64,000 nt of DNA from Muscardinus avellanarius (GCA_963383645.1 OY726557.1:129165174-129229173), one strand, 5' to 3'; positions 20,260 through 30,829 are shown, numbered from the stretch's first letter. Notes: a model not told the origin generated them from the letters alone. Made by a program: numbers and translations.

Positions 20260-20412
20260 AGCATGGGAAGGAGGGATGGGGAGAGAATGGGGTGGGGATC
20301 GGGTGGGGGCTGACTGGGCGATGTGTGCATGTATGTCTACAAAAGTTTGTATCCCACTATGATGTATGAATACAGTGCACCAATAAAATAAAATTTAAAA
20401 AAAAAAAAAAAA
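20260..20412 (+). terminator. L1 3' UTR with G-rich tract, AATAAA and poly(A)
   Basis: A G-rich polypurine tract (20267-20310) has several GGGG runs and G4 potential, as is typical of mammalian L1 3' UTRs. AATAAA is at 20382-20387, then A-runs to the TSD. The last ~90 bases resemble the L1 3' end at 14300-14365 ('gtttgtat', 'tgcac.aataaaa'). Confidence 0.85.
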
Positions 20413-20426
20413 AAAACCATCTACTG
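20413..20426 (+). repeat. TSD of ORF1-only L1, right copy
   Basis: 'aaaaccatctactg', identical to 17616-17629. The leading A bases merge with the poly(A) tail. Confidence 0.93.
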
Positions 20427-20506
20427 ATCATAGAATGAGCCCTGTCTCACAGCCAGGCCCTCCTCCCCAAGACAACCACAACAGGGCCAACCATTTGAGT
20501 TTTCTA

Positions 20507-20656
20507 TTTTCTTCTTCTTTCTCTCTTCCTTCCTTTCCTTTTTTCTTGATACTGGGGATTGAACCTAGTGACATTCTACCCCTGAGCTACACTCCCAGAC
20601 CTATTTTATTTTAATTTTGAAACAGGGTCTCACTAGGTCAGTGAAGAGTCTTACTA

Positions 20657-20703
<47 letters not shown>

Positions 20704-20803
20704 TTTTTGCAGTAATGGGGATAGAACCCAGGGGCATTCTGACTCTGAGACACACCCCCAGCCCTATTTTTTTTCTTTCTTCTTCTTCTTCTTCTTATTA
20801 TTA

Positions 20804-20848
<45 letters not shown>

Positions 20849-21290
20849 TTGTGGTACTGAGGTGGAACCCAGGGGCTTTTCTACCTCCAGACTATACTCT
20901 CAGTCCTGTTTTATGTTTTTTTTTGGAAACAGGGTCTAAGTTGCTGAGAGCCTTACTAAGTAGCTGCGGCTGGCTTTGAACCTGTGTGATCCTCCTGTCT
21001 CAGCCTCCCAAGTGCAGGGATTACAAATGTGTGCCACCACGCCCGGCTTTATTCTTTATTTTTTTGAAACAGGGTCTCAGTGAGTTGCAAAGGGCCTCAC
21101 TAAGTAGCTGAGGCTGTCCACAAACCGCGATTCTCCTGTCTCAGCCTCCCAAATGCTGGGATTACAAGTGTGAGCAACCACGCCCGGCTAAGAATCTTAC
21201 TATTTGATGAGGCTGCCCTCAAACTTGTGAACATCCTGTCTCAGCCTCCCAAGTACTAGGACCACAGGTGTATGCCACCATGCCCAGCTA
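20507..21290 (-). repeat. Three SINEs nested inside one another
   Basis: The outer type III copy (20546-20656 plus 21190-21289) is flanked by the 9-bp TSD 'agttttcta' (20498-20506 and 21291-21299). A middle type I copy (tail 20704-20777, head 21049-21189, (CTTT)n at 20657-20703) sits in its head. An inner type II copy (20849-21048, with (CTT)n/(ATT)n tail at 20778-20848) sits at the middle copy's monomer junction. All three are minus strand. Confidence 0.9.
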
Positions 21291-21299
21291 AGTTTTCTA

Positions 21300-23748
21300 G
21301 TCCTGTATTAGAAGTCAGCCTGCTTTCATTGGAAAGGACACCCAGACCATTAATACATCCACTGATCTACTCAGGATAAAGTGGCTATACACTACCCCTC
21401 CTTGTGGAAGCCTGGAGGGCTTTTGGAAGACAGCCAAGATATACCTCCGAGGGCAAGGCCATCATAACGAAGAATTCTAAAAGCCATGAACTTGTTGAAC
21501 ATAATATTCAGGGATTCTGCAAGCTTATTACTTTACAAATAAGCAAGCAGCCAGCGATCAATCTCTTAAGGGAAAGGTGATGAATAACTTTGCCATATCA
21601 CTCCAAAGCTAAATGCTTAGGTTACTAGTGGAAGCCAAGGTCAGCTGTATATCGAACACCTTGGCTGAGCCTACGGGTCTGTGTTTGGGGTTAGGGTAGT
21701 CACACTGTAGAAGCAAAATTCAGATTAATTGCTTGGTTGATGGAGTAGTCCTCCCATTTTCACACCAAATGTCTGGGTCTTTGGTAGATAGCTCAGATCC
21801 CAGTAGAGTGATCCAGTGTATAGCAGAAAGATTGCCACGGGTTTGGCTGTTTCAAAACGTGTCTAGGGTCAGAAGTCCAGTAACCACAGTCAGCCACAGC
21901 CTTGAATGTACTGAGAGATTTATGGAAAGCCACCTCCAGCCGTTGTTAACGTACTCATCGTTCTGGCCTGGGGCTGATGAATGATTGGAAGTCGATTGGT
22001 TTTGGTTTTGAGCCTTTTTGGAACACCATTTCAACCAAATGCCAGGTTTGCTGCTGACATCTTTATCCTGGATACTTCCCTTTCTTCTTCCACAAAATCA
22101 AGACTGCCCCTGAACTCAGGGACTTGGGGAAGCAAGCTAAGACGATCCAGATGTCTCATACATTCACACATCTGGTTTCAGCCTGAATTCCACCTCTGCT
22201 AGGAGCTCTCCTCTGGCCACGCCTATCTCCCTTCCCTCACTGCATTCTGGGTTTCATTATGTTTTCCAACCATATGCTACTTCCCCTCATGTAGCAAAAA
22301 TTGGATTGCAATTATTTGTGCAATATTCTTCTCTTCTGTTTATTGTAAAACCACAAGGTGAGGAATGGATTCGCCCTGTTTATCTTTTTTTTTTTTTAAA
22401 AAAAATATTTATCACTGGGTCTGAAATCTAAAGTGATGAATGAGTGGATGGATAGGTAGATGGGTGGATGGATGAACGGACGGATGGGTGGTTGGGTGGA
22501 TAGAGAGGTGGGTGACTGGGTCTTTGAGAACTGGATGGGTACAATCTGATTCATCTAACAATCTCTTAACTCTTGGTTCTTTGATCTCTCATCCTTCTAT
22601 TATTGCTTGTGCTGATATCACACAGTACAATATCAAATTCTGGCACCCACCTCTTTCCTCTCTAGTCCACCCCATACAACAGTTTCAGCATGCACTTCTT
22701 TCCAATCAACACAAAAAATAAACCTGCCGGGAGAATAATTTATCTTCTATGGAGCACAGAGTGAAGTGAAGAGCTGACAATTAACCAGAAAATTCAGGCT
22801 GTGTAAACAGACCGAATGAGTCACCACTTCACACCAGATCTCTGTTTGTCTGTTATCTGGGTAATTCAGCCGACATCTGGTGCGGCTTTCCCTGATTATT
22901 TGAGTGGTTATCTCAATACATCCCTCATCTTATTTTTCCTTAAGAAAGAGTGAAATAGAAGAATTTGACTTGTGAGTTCAGCACTGAATCTAAACTTTGG
23001 GGCTTTATTTCCCTTTTAGTTTGTTTTCTATGAGTTTCATGTCTCTCATTCCTATCAATGCCCATTGACTACAGAACTTTCCTCTAATTGTATAATTGCA
23101 TAGAAATGAGATCCCGGGCCAGATCTGAAGCAAACAAAGTGTGTGTGGAAAGAAACTTTTTGTTGTAAAATCTAGTACCTTAACTCCCTAATAAGTATAC
23201 AGCACCATTTGCCCTTTGATTTTTTTTTTTTTTTAAGCCAGCTAAGGAAATCACATAAACTTGAACCCAACCTTATACAAAGCAGAGAGCAACTGAAATA
23301 GCCAAAGATGCCGACCTTGCTGTGTCTCGGTGACAGGCTCGTGCCTGGAGACGGTGTGGCTCTTTATCTAATGACATCAGGCGTCTAATCAGGGCTGTCT
23401 CCTGTATCTTAAACCATAGCTCATGGCTGGCCAAGGCGGGACATGATACAGTCTAGCACTTCTTTAATCTTATTTTGGTGGCATTTAAAAAATGTTTTTG
23501 GAAACTCTGGGTATTTGGGTAACAGATACTTGTCCGGAGAGCCAACAAAAACGAAAAAAGTAAAAGGAAAAAGGAAAAACAATTCCTGGTATATTTTCCT
23601 TAAAGTAGGGCTCAGTCTTCTAATAGATCAGAGGTAGGAAAGGTTATATTTATTGAGATAGTGAATGTCACCTCTAAAGGTGATCAGAGTTTAAGGGAAC
23701 TTAATTTATACTAAAATTATTAACCTCCTTTAACTTCACTTTCTAATA
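21300..23748. other. SINE-free unique block, 2.4 kb
   Basis: No gene or young repeat recognised. Contains a (GATG)-type short repeat at 22440-22500. Segments such as 22745-22925 and 23280-23420 look non-repetitive and compositionally balanced. They are candidates for conserved non-coding sequence, which I cannot test here. Confidence 0.5.
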
Positions 23749-23826
23749 CTTTTTTTTTTTAAGTTCTGGAGATCCAACCCGGGCTGCACATTGTAGGCAA
23801 GCATTTTACCATTGACCTAGAGTCCA
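23749..23826 (-). repeat. Stand-alone ID element
   Basis: A T-run followed by a reversed tRNA-Ala-like monomer including the anticodon-arm region ('gtaggcaagcattttaccat'), which the SINE's tail half lacks. The element is therefore an independent ID. Confidence 0.8.
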
Positions 23827-24118
23827 AATTCCAAGGACTTTAATTTTAAATCCAAAAGAAATTCTGCCTGCTCTTTTTTCTAAATAATTGTTCTTTTTAA
23901 ATCCAAACGTAATATGCGTCAATGGCTTAAAATTCGGGAAATCTGAAGAGTCAAAAGGACAACCAACATTGGATTCATCTGTAATCCCCCACCTAAACAC
24001 AGCCAATAATAGCATCTCAATGGATAATTCTTTCCAGTCTTGTCTATGCAAATCGGTATCTTTATGTTATACAGAGTAAAAAATATCATACTACACATGG
24101 TATTTAAGTTATTGTTCT
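23827..24118. other. Unique flank containing a duplicated segment
   Basis: 24041-24108 recurs with a few changes at 24546-24613. Confidence 0.6.
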
Positions 24119-24707
24119 GGGTTTCCGTTGTTCTCTCTCTCTGTTGTGTGTGTAGGAGGGTTTTTTTGCTTGTTTGTTTTGCTTTGTTTTGTACTGAGGA
24201 TTGAATCCAGGGATATTCTACTTCTGAGCTATACCAGCATTCCTATTTTTACTTTGTACTTATTTTTTTGTAGGTGGTACTAGGGATTGAATCCAGAGAG
24301 TTCTACCTCTGACCTATACCCCAGCCTTATTTTTATTTTGAAACAAGGTCTCACCAAGTTGCTGAAGGTCTTGTTAAGTTAGTTGCTAACGCTGGCCTCA
24401 AGCCTGTTATCCTTTTGCCTTAGCTTTCCAAGTACTGGGATTACAGGTGTGTGCCACCATGACCAGCTATTTTTTTACATTTTGAAACAGGGTCTCACTA
24501 GGTTTCTGAAACTGGCTTGAAACCTCTGATTCTCCTGTTTCAACCTTGTTTATGCAAATAAGTGTCTTTATGTTATACAGAATAAAAAAGATCATACTAC
24601 ACATGGCATTTAAATTAAATATTTAAATTTATTATTAAATTAAATTTAAATTATTATTAAATCCCAAGTGCTGGGATTATAGGTATTCACCACCATGCCT
24701 GGCTAAT
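24119..24707 (-). repeat. SINE nest with a copied-flank insertion
   Basis: The outer type III copy has the 10-bp TSD 'ttattgttct' (24109-24118 and 24708-24717). Its junction holds a second minus-strand SINE (24272-24475). Its head, at 'tttcaacc/cccaagtgctg', is interrupted by ~117 bases (24546-24662). The first ~70 of these copy the upstream flank (24041-24108), and the rest is palindromic A/T filler. Confidence 0.82.
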
Positions 24708-24733
24708 TTATTGTTCTTAGTTATATATCTTAA

Positions 24734-24736
<3 letters not shown>

Positions 24737-24777
<41 letters not shown>

Positions 24778-24972
24778 TGTTGGGGACTGAGTTCAGAGGC
24801 ATTCTACCTCTGAACTATACCCACAGGCCTAATTATTTATTTTATTTTGAAGTAAGATCTTGTTAATTTACAGAGGCCTCAATAAGTTTTGGTGGCTGGC
24901 TGGGATCCTGCGATATTTCTGTCTCAGCCTCCTAAGTACTGGGATTATAAGCATGCAGCACCACTCTCAGCT
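24737..24972 (-). repeat. 7SL-ID SINE, type III, (TG)n tail
   Basis: (TG)n at 24737-24776, then 'gttggggactgagttcag'. The head ends 'caccactctcagct'. Confidence 0.85.
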
Positions 24973-25022
24973 CTTTTCCCAAAATTTAAAACTATTTGCC
25001 TGGTATTCTTACATGTATTCTT

Positions 25023-25235
25023 TTTGTCTGTTTGTTTTTGCAGTATTGCAGATGGAACCCAGAGGCATTCTATCTCTGAACTCCACCACCGGCCCTTTTT
25101 TTCTGTATTTTGAAACAGTGTCTCACTGAATTGCAGAGGGCCTCTCTAAGTCGCGGAGGCTGCCGACGAACTGCCATCCTCCTGTCTCAGCCTCCCGAAT
25201 GCTGGGATTACAAGTGTGCGCCACCATGTCCAGCC
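25023..25235 (-). repeat. 7SL-ID SINE, type I, 15-bp TSD
   Basis: Exact TSD 'cttacatgtattctt' (25008-25022 and 25236-25250). Keeps CpGs in 'aagtcgcggaggctgccgac'. Confidence 0.95.
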
Positions 25236-25250
25236 CTTACATGTATTCTT

Positions 25251-25900
25251 AAAAAACCAAAAATTTTGAATGGGATAGAGCCTTTATTCTATACTGATTC
25301 TTCTAGTCATGAGAAAAATCACGAGACACGGATTCAATTGCTAGTTCTAATAACCATTTTTGAAGCAGGGTCTCTCTGGACATTGGTTTTCTCCACTAGG
25401 AAGTGAAGTATTGCATAGTTGATTTCTAGAAAGTCTAAAGGGAAGATTTCCGACACATAAACCATATAATGCAGTTTCTTAACTGCTGTACTCGGCCTAT
25501 TCTGTATATTCCATATGAGAGGGATTTCCTCTTTCCCTTCATCCTTTGATTTGTTTTCCTTTTATTTTTCCACTTCCTTTCCTCTGAAACAATGAAATGC
25601 GATGTCTTTCATCTGCTCGTCAGAAGACGGGTGGTTGGCCTCTTCTACTTCTGCAAACTCACCACCAGTCTCCTGCTGGAAGTGACAGGTCTGTTTTGAA
25701 CCCAGGGATGGGGTGGGTCGGTTTACAGGTGCTTCGCAGGCTCGTCTGAGCCCCATACCCCTGGGGTAAAGAAAATTGATTCCTGGAGTTTTGAGGAAGT
25801 TTCTACCTTCTTGCAGGCTCCAGCCAGAATAAAATTATGAAGAAATATAAAAGGCATGTCCAATTACTTTGGACCAGAAACAGAAAAATTAATTCTTCCT
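25251..25900. other. Unique non-coding stretch
   Basis: No repeat or gene recognised. Confidence 0.45.
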
Positions 25901-26107
25901 CTTTTTTTTTTTTTTTTGCAGGTCTGGGGATGGAACCCAGGGGCAGTCGACCTCCGAGCTATACCCCCTGCCCTATTTTGTGTTCTTTATTTTGAAACAG
26001 GGTCTCACTGAGTTGCAGAGGGCCTCACTAAGTAGCTGGTGAACCGCGATCCTCCAGTCTCAGCCTCCCAAATGCTGGGATTACAAGCGTGTGCCACCAC
26101 ACCCTGA
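25901..26107 (-). repeat. 7SL-ID SINE, type I
   Basis: 'gcaggtctggggatggaac' tail; the head has a short deletion before 'gaaccgcgatcctccag'. Imperfect TSD 'attaattcttcctctttt' and 'attaatccttcttctttt'. Confidence 0.9.
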
Positions 26108-26121
26108 TTAATCCTTCTTCT

Positions 26122-27072
26122 TTTAACAGAACCAATAAAGACTGTGTGTTCCACATCAAAGAGAGGAGAGGAAGAGAAAATGGTTTCCACTGTACCCTCT
26201 GGAGTCAAATGGGAGACTCAATTTGCCCAGGATTTGGAGGGTAAAGGAATTCCGAATTCCTGAGGTCTGATCTAGTAGTTCATAAAAAGATTTTGCAGGT
26301 TTCTTGAAACTTCACATGTAATCCTGCATAACTGGGGCCGGGAGAAAATTATTATACCCATTGCCCCAAAGAAAGGATTTCCCCAAGCCCCAGGCAATGC
26401 ATGTAGCAGTCTAACAAAGAGCTGGAGATTAGGAAAGCACACATTTGCCTTTTATCTCTAAATATCTCTGGAGTCTGTCAATTTAGGTATCTTAAGAAAA
26501 AATAAATAAAAGCCAACATCTCTCACCAGAGGGTGTTCTCACAGAGAAGATATGAAGGGGTTTCTTTATGTTTCACTTTTATCATGAATTCCATTGAGCC
26601 CAGAGATTTGTGATTCTGGTGTGAAATAGGAGGAAAGTGAGGAGGAGGCCAGCACATCTCACCATCTCAAAGGTGCTCATGTTCCCACGTATCAGCAGGC
26701 AGGGCTCCGGAGAAGGAGGGCACTGGACCAGTCAGCATCTTCTGAGATGCCTCCCACTTGACTGTTTATCTCCCCACCTGTCAGTGTTAGCAAGTCCCTC
26801 AGCTGGGCACTCCTGCTTTCTGCTGCCTGTGTTCCTTGCAGCACAGGATCTCTTCTCATGGAGATATTGAAAACTAAAATGAGATTGTGGAGGGGGGGAT
26901 GCTTTGAAATATGCTCTGCATTTGAAAGGCATTGGAGGTTTTGTTTAAGGAATCTCAGATGAAACCCACCTTGTCTGACAAATGGCACTGAAATGAGATA
27001 AGTAGATAAATACTACTGGGAGGTGTATTCCTCATCAAAATGATAAAGAGCTTTAAACATTTAGAGTGCTTT
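26122..27072. other. Unique non-coding stretch
   Basis: No repeat or gene recognised. 'tttaaacatttagagtgct' at the right end recurs loosely at 28031. Confidence 0.45.
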
Positions 27073-27725
27073 GGAACCAGATGGATCCCATCTATAATCC
27101 CAGGATTTGGGAGACTGTGACAGAAGGATCGCAAGTTCAAGGCCAGACTCAGCAACATAGCAAGACTCTCAGCAGCCTTGGAAGACCCTGTTTCTAAACA
27201 AAAATAAAAAGGGGGAGCCGAGTGTGGCGGCACACACTTGTAATCCCAGCGGCTGGGAGGCGGAGACAGGAGGGTTGCGGTTCGAGGACAGCCTCAGCTA
27301 CTTGGCGAGGCCCCTTGCAACTCGGTGAGACCCTGTTTCAAAAATAAAGAATAGCCGGGCGTGGTGGCGCACACTTGTAATCCCCGCGTTTGGGAGGCAG
27401 AGACAGGAGGATCGCGCAGGTTCGAAGCCAGCCACGCGCGCTGGTTTAGGAGACCCTGTTTCCAAATAAAAATGTAAAAATAGGTCTGGGAGTGTAGCCC
27501 GGAGGTAGAAGGGCTTCCAGGAACCCCAGTACCACAAAAAAAAAAATAAATAAAAACCAAAAATAAAGAATAAAATATTAGGGCTGGGGGTGCAGCTTGG
27601 AGGTAAAATGCCCCTGGGATCCACCCCAGTACCACAAATAAATAAATAAATAATAAAAAGGGGCTGGGAGTATAACTCAGAGGGAGAGTTCCCCTGGGAT
27701 TAATCCCTAGAATCACAAAAAAAGA
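27073..27725 (+). repeat. Three plus-strand SINEs nested inside one another
   Basis: The outer head (27073-27214) rejoins its tail at 27656-27725. The middle type I head (27217-27352) rejoins its tail near 27565-27655. The inner type IIb copy (27354-27545) is complete. 'aaaaataaagaata' flanks the inner copy and 'aataaaaaggg' flanks the middle one, as TSDs within the A-rich linkers. Confidence 0.9.
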
Positions 27726-27845
27726 AAATGAGCATGCTATTGAACCTTTGAAGGCATTCAAATCAGAAAGGAGTGCCTGGAGATGCACTGGGTAAGTGGA
27801 GAGAGAGCTGTGGGAACAGCGAGCAGTATACTATGGAGAAGCCTC

Positions 27846-28031
27846 TTTTTTTGGTACCAGGGATTGAATCCAGGGGCATCCTACCTCTTAAGATGCAACC
27901 CCAGCCGCATTTTATTTTCATTTGGAAACTAGGCCTCACTAAGTTGCTGAGGGCTGTCCTTAAACCTGTGATCCTCCTGTTTCAGCATCCCGAGTACTGG
28001 GATTACAGAGGTGCGCCACCATGCCCAGCTT
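27846..28031 (-). repeat. 7SL-ID SINE, type III
   Basis: 'tggtaccagggattgaatcc' to 'ccaccatgcccagct'. Confidence 0.87.
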
Positions 28032-28049
28032 AAACATTTAGAATTGCTA

Positions 28050-28083
28050 TGTAATTTTTTTTTTTACACCACCACGCCTGACT
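28050..28083 (-). repeat. SINE 5'-end scrap with T-run
   Basis: A T-run directly followed by 'ccaccacgcctgact', the last bases of a reversed head. Confidence 0.6.
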
Positions 28084-28146
28084 TCCTCTGAGGTTTAAAA
28101 CATTGATTTGAGTCCCAAGGTAGCAGACTTAAAGAGCACAAGTCTG

Positions 28147-28350
28147 CCAGGTGTGGTGGCGCTCACTTGTAATCCCAGCCTTTGGGAGGCTGTGACAGGA
28201 AGATTGCGGTTCGCGGACAGCCTCAGCTACTGCTTAGTGAGGCCTTTTGCAACTCAATGAGACCCTGTGTCAAAATAAAGAATAAAAAAAATAGGGCTGG
28301 GAGTGTAACTCATAGGGAGAAAGTCCCCGGGTTCCATTACCAGTACTGAA
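28147..28350 (+). repeat. 7SL-ID SINE, type I
   Basis: 'gccaggtgtggtggcgctc' to 'ccattaccagtactg'. Confidence 0.9.
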
Positions 28351-28768
28351 GAAAACAAAACTCAGAGGGAAGCGGTGTGTGAATGAGCATGTGCTCAGAG
28401 TCATCCTCCTGCCTCATAACTCCTTCTTTCTTAGACTCTTTCTCTCAGGAAAAACTAAGTTAATGTGCCTGGCTACTCTCAGCCTCCAGAAACCTAATTG
28501 AGTTGAATTACATTTCCACTCTTGGTGGAAATATGTTTGGTGTTGGGTGGTGCTTATGGTCACCACCCTATGAAAAAGTTCTCCTCCATCTTGTCCTTGA
28601 ACCCAAATCTTACTCAGTCTCCATCTCCTCTCCTCTGTGAGTCCTCCCTGCTTGTCCTCACCCTTCCCTGGACACAGCAGCAGCAGCAGCAGCAGCAGCA
28701 GCGCCTCTGTGGGGTCAGGTATCCACATTCCCAATGACTTTGTAAGCAAATCCAATGAGTAATTGCCG

Positions 28769-28770
<2 letters not shown>
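28351..28770. other. Unique non-coding stretch with (CAG)9
   Basis: No gene recognised. The triplet repeat lies in it (next entry). Confidence 0.45.
28675..28701 (+). repeat. (CAG)9 trinucleotide repeat
   Basis: Nine uninterrupted CAG units. They are not in a credible exon, so no polyglutamine protein is inferred. Confidence 0.95.

Positions 28771-28820
<50 letters not shown>
28771..28820. repeat. (CA)n microsatellite
   Basis: About 25 CA units not attached to a SINE tail. Confidence 0.97.
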
Positions 28821-28822
<2 letters not shown>

Positions 28823-29050
28823 CTTATTTGTTTACAGTTTGGGCGAAACTGTGTCTTGTCTTTATAGCTCTAAGCATCTTCCCTGATGCCTGGCCTTTAG
28901 GCACTTCTCAGCACAGGTTTATTTGGTTGAAGATATACATAGTTGTCAGGCATGGTGGTGCTTGCCTATAATCCCAGTACTTGAGAGGCTGAGACAGGAG
29001 AATCACAGATTGGAGGCCAGCCAGAAATTTAGTGAGACCCTATTTCAATT

Positions 29051-29136
29051 TTTTTTTTTCTTTTGCAGTATTGGGATTCAACCCAGGGCCTCATGCATGC
29101 CAGGAAAGTGCTTTACCACTAAGTTATATCTCCGGA
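29051..29136 (-). repeat. Stand-alone ID element
   Basis: 'gcagtattgggattcaaccc' through 'gctttaccactaagttatat': a full reversed ID including the anticodon region ('gcatgccaggaaagtgct'). Confidence 0.82.
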
Positions 29137-29149
29137 CCCTCAAATTTTT

Positions 29150-29346
29150 TTTTTTTTTGGTGGTACTGGGGTTCCTGAAAGTCCTTCTACCTCCGGGCTA
29201 CACTCCCAGACCTATTTTATATATTTTTTATTTGGAAACAGAGTCTCTTAAGCCAGCGAGGCTGGCTTTGAACCAGCACGATCCTCCTGTCTCCGCCTCC
29301 CAAGCGCAGGGATTACAAGCGTGTGCCACCACGCCCATGTGGCATG
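29150..29346 (-). repeat. Nested 7SL-ID SINE, type IIb
   Basis: 13-bp TSD 'ccctcaaattttt' (29137-29149 and 29347-29359). The tail form is 'ggggttcctgaaag'. Confidence 0.9.
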
Positions 29347-29429
29347 CCCCTCAAATTTTTAAAAATAAAATGAAATAGAGGGAGGACAGTGTATCTTAGA
29401 AATAGAATGCCCCTGGGTTCAAGCCCCAG

Positions 29430-29432
<3 letters not shown>

Positions 29433-29468
<36 letters not shown>

Positions 29469-29490
29469 CACACACACACACACACACACA
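29433..29490. repeat. (TG)n-TAAA-(CA)n palindromic microsatellite
   Basis: About 16 TG units run directly into TAAA and about 12 CA units, giving an inverted repeat able to fold into a hairpin. Confidence 0.93.
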
Positions 29491-29636
29491 ATATGTTATA
29501 TATAACCATTATGTGTTAATTAAAAAGAAAAAAATGTCTAGGTTCTCTCTATTTTAGAGCCTTGAAGGTTAGATATAGATTCTATGACAGCCTAAAATGC
29601 AATAAAACATGATTTTCTTAAAATTTTAGATGTATA

Positions 29637-29828
29637 GCCAGGCGTGATGGTGCACACCTTCAATCCTAGTATTTGGGAAGCTGAGACATGAGGACTGTAT
29701 GTTCAAGGCCAGCCTCAGTAACTTAGCGAGACCCTGTTTCAAAAATAAAAAATAAAAAGGGCTGAGGGGGTGCGGTGTAGTTTACAGGTAGGATGTCTCT
29801 AGGTTCAATCCCTAGTACCCTCCCAAAA
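29637..29828 (+). repeat. 7SL-ID SINE
   Basis: 'gccaggcgtgatggtgcac' to 'aatccctagtaccctccc'. Confidence 0.87.
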
Positions 29829-30004
29829 AATTGTAGATATTTACACACAAGAAGATGACGAATAAATGAGTTATTGAAACTCAAAAAATGTGATTACCCA
29901 GTAAAATTCCAATAGCATAGTTGAATAAAAATGTCAAAGTCTTTCAGAACAAAGCAAAAGTGCTAGGGGATCTAAGCTATGAATATAATATAAGAGATCA
30001 ATTT

Positions 30005-30217
30005 GTTTTTGGTGGTGGTATGGGGAATAAAACCCAGAGGCATTCTATCTCTGAGCTACATCCCCAGGCTTCTTTTATTTTTTACTTTGAAACAGGGTCT
30101 CACTAAGTTGCCGAGGACTTCACTAGGTTGCTGAGGCTGGCCATGAACTTGCGATCCTCCTGGCTCAGCTTCCCAAGTACTAGAATTAGAAGTGTGTGCC
30201 ACCACACCCAGTTTAGA
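30005..30217 (-). repeat. 7SL-ID SINE, type III, 10-bp TSD
   Basis: TSD 'agatcaattt' (29995-30004 and 30218-30227). Confidence 0.9.
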
Positions 30218-30232
30218 AGATCAATTTAGGAT

Positions 30233-30430
30233 TCAGACATGGTGGCACGTGTTTGTAATCCCAGTATTTGGGAGGCTGAGGGGTCAGCCTCAGCAAGTAG
30301 TGCTACCCTCATCAACTTAGGGAAACCCTGTTTGAAAATAAAAATTAAATAGGGCTGGAGGTGTAGCTCAGAGGTAGAATGCCCATGGATTCAATCTCCA
30401 GTACCACCAAAAAAAAAAAAAAAAAAAAGA
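30233..30430 (+). repeat. 7SL-ID SINE, type III
   Basis: 'ttcagacatggtggcacgtg' to 'ccagtaccaccaaaa'. A deletion in the head joins 'gaggctgaggggtcagcc'. Confidence 0.87.
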
Positions 30431-30829
30431 CCCAGGCATGGTGGCACACACTTGTAATCCCAGTATTTAGGAGGCTGAGACAGGAGGATCATGGTTCATA
30501 GCTAGCCTCAGATACTTAGTGAGACCCTGTTTCAAAAATAAAGAATAATAAGCTGGGCGTGGTGCCACACACGTATAATCCCAGCATCCTGGAGGCTGAG
30601 ACTAGAGGATCGCGGTTTGTGGACAGCCTCAGCTACTTAGTGAGGCCCTTTGCAACTCAGTTGAGGCCCGGTTTCAAAATAAAGAATAAATAATAGGGCT
30701 GGGGGTGTAGCTCGGAGGTAGGAATATCCTGGGTTCCATCCCCACTCCTGGGAAAAAAAAAAAGAATAAAAAATAGGGCTGGGGATGTAGCTCAGGTAAA
30801 ATGCCCCTGGGTTCCCTTCCCAATACCAC
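30431..30829 (+). repeat. Type I SINE split by another type I SINE
   Basis: The outer head (30431-30549) rejoins its tail at 30763-30829. The inner copy is 30550-30762. The outer linker 'aaagaataa' is duplicated on both sides of it. Confidence 0.88.

Larger units (their letters stand above)
17630..20412 (+). mobile_element. ORF1-only LINE-1 derivative, complete insertion
   Basis: One retrotransposed unit of about 2.78 kb, bounded by a 14-bp TSD (17616-17629 and 20413-20426) and ending in poly(A). In order: an L1-type 5' UTR starting 'gacttccgggaagatggcg', an uninterrupted ORF1 (18422-19339), about 200 AT-rich bases of unknown origin, an inverted piece of an older L1 (19560-20065), further unassigned AT-rich DNA, and an L1 3' UTR with G-rich tract and AATAAA (20382-20387). 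No ORF2 is present, so the copy could move only with proteins made elsewhere. The plan resembles HAL1 ('half-L1') elements known in mammals. Whether it is a family or a one-off rearrangement cannot be told from one copy. Confidence 0.88.
28945..29432 (+). repeat. SINE split by an ID and another SINE
   Basis: The plus-strand head (28945-29050) rejoins its tail at 29352-29432, which runs into (TG)n. Between them lie the ID and the type IIb SINE listed next. Confidence 0.85.

Noticed and set aside
17630..20412. Reading the L1 unit as a full autonomous L1
   Set aside because: No endonuclease or reverse-transcriptase sequence is present in sense orientation anywhere between ORF1 and the 3' UTR.
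27052..28045. Direct repeat 'taaacatttaga' at 27056 and 28033 as TSD of one large insertion
   Set aside because: The repeat is imperfect in its surroundings, and the enclosed elements have their own boundaries and TSDs. Likely chance.
28522..28737. Polyglutamine-like frame over (CAG)9
   Set aside because: The frame is short, has no recognisable flanking domain, and the region shows no exon signals. Treated as a simple repeat.
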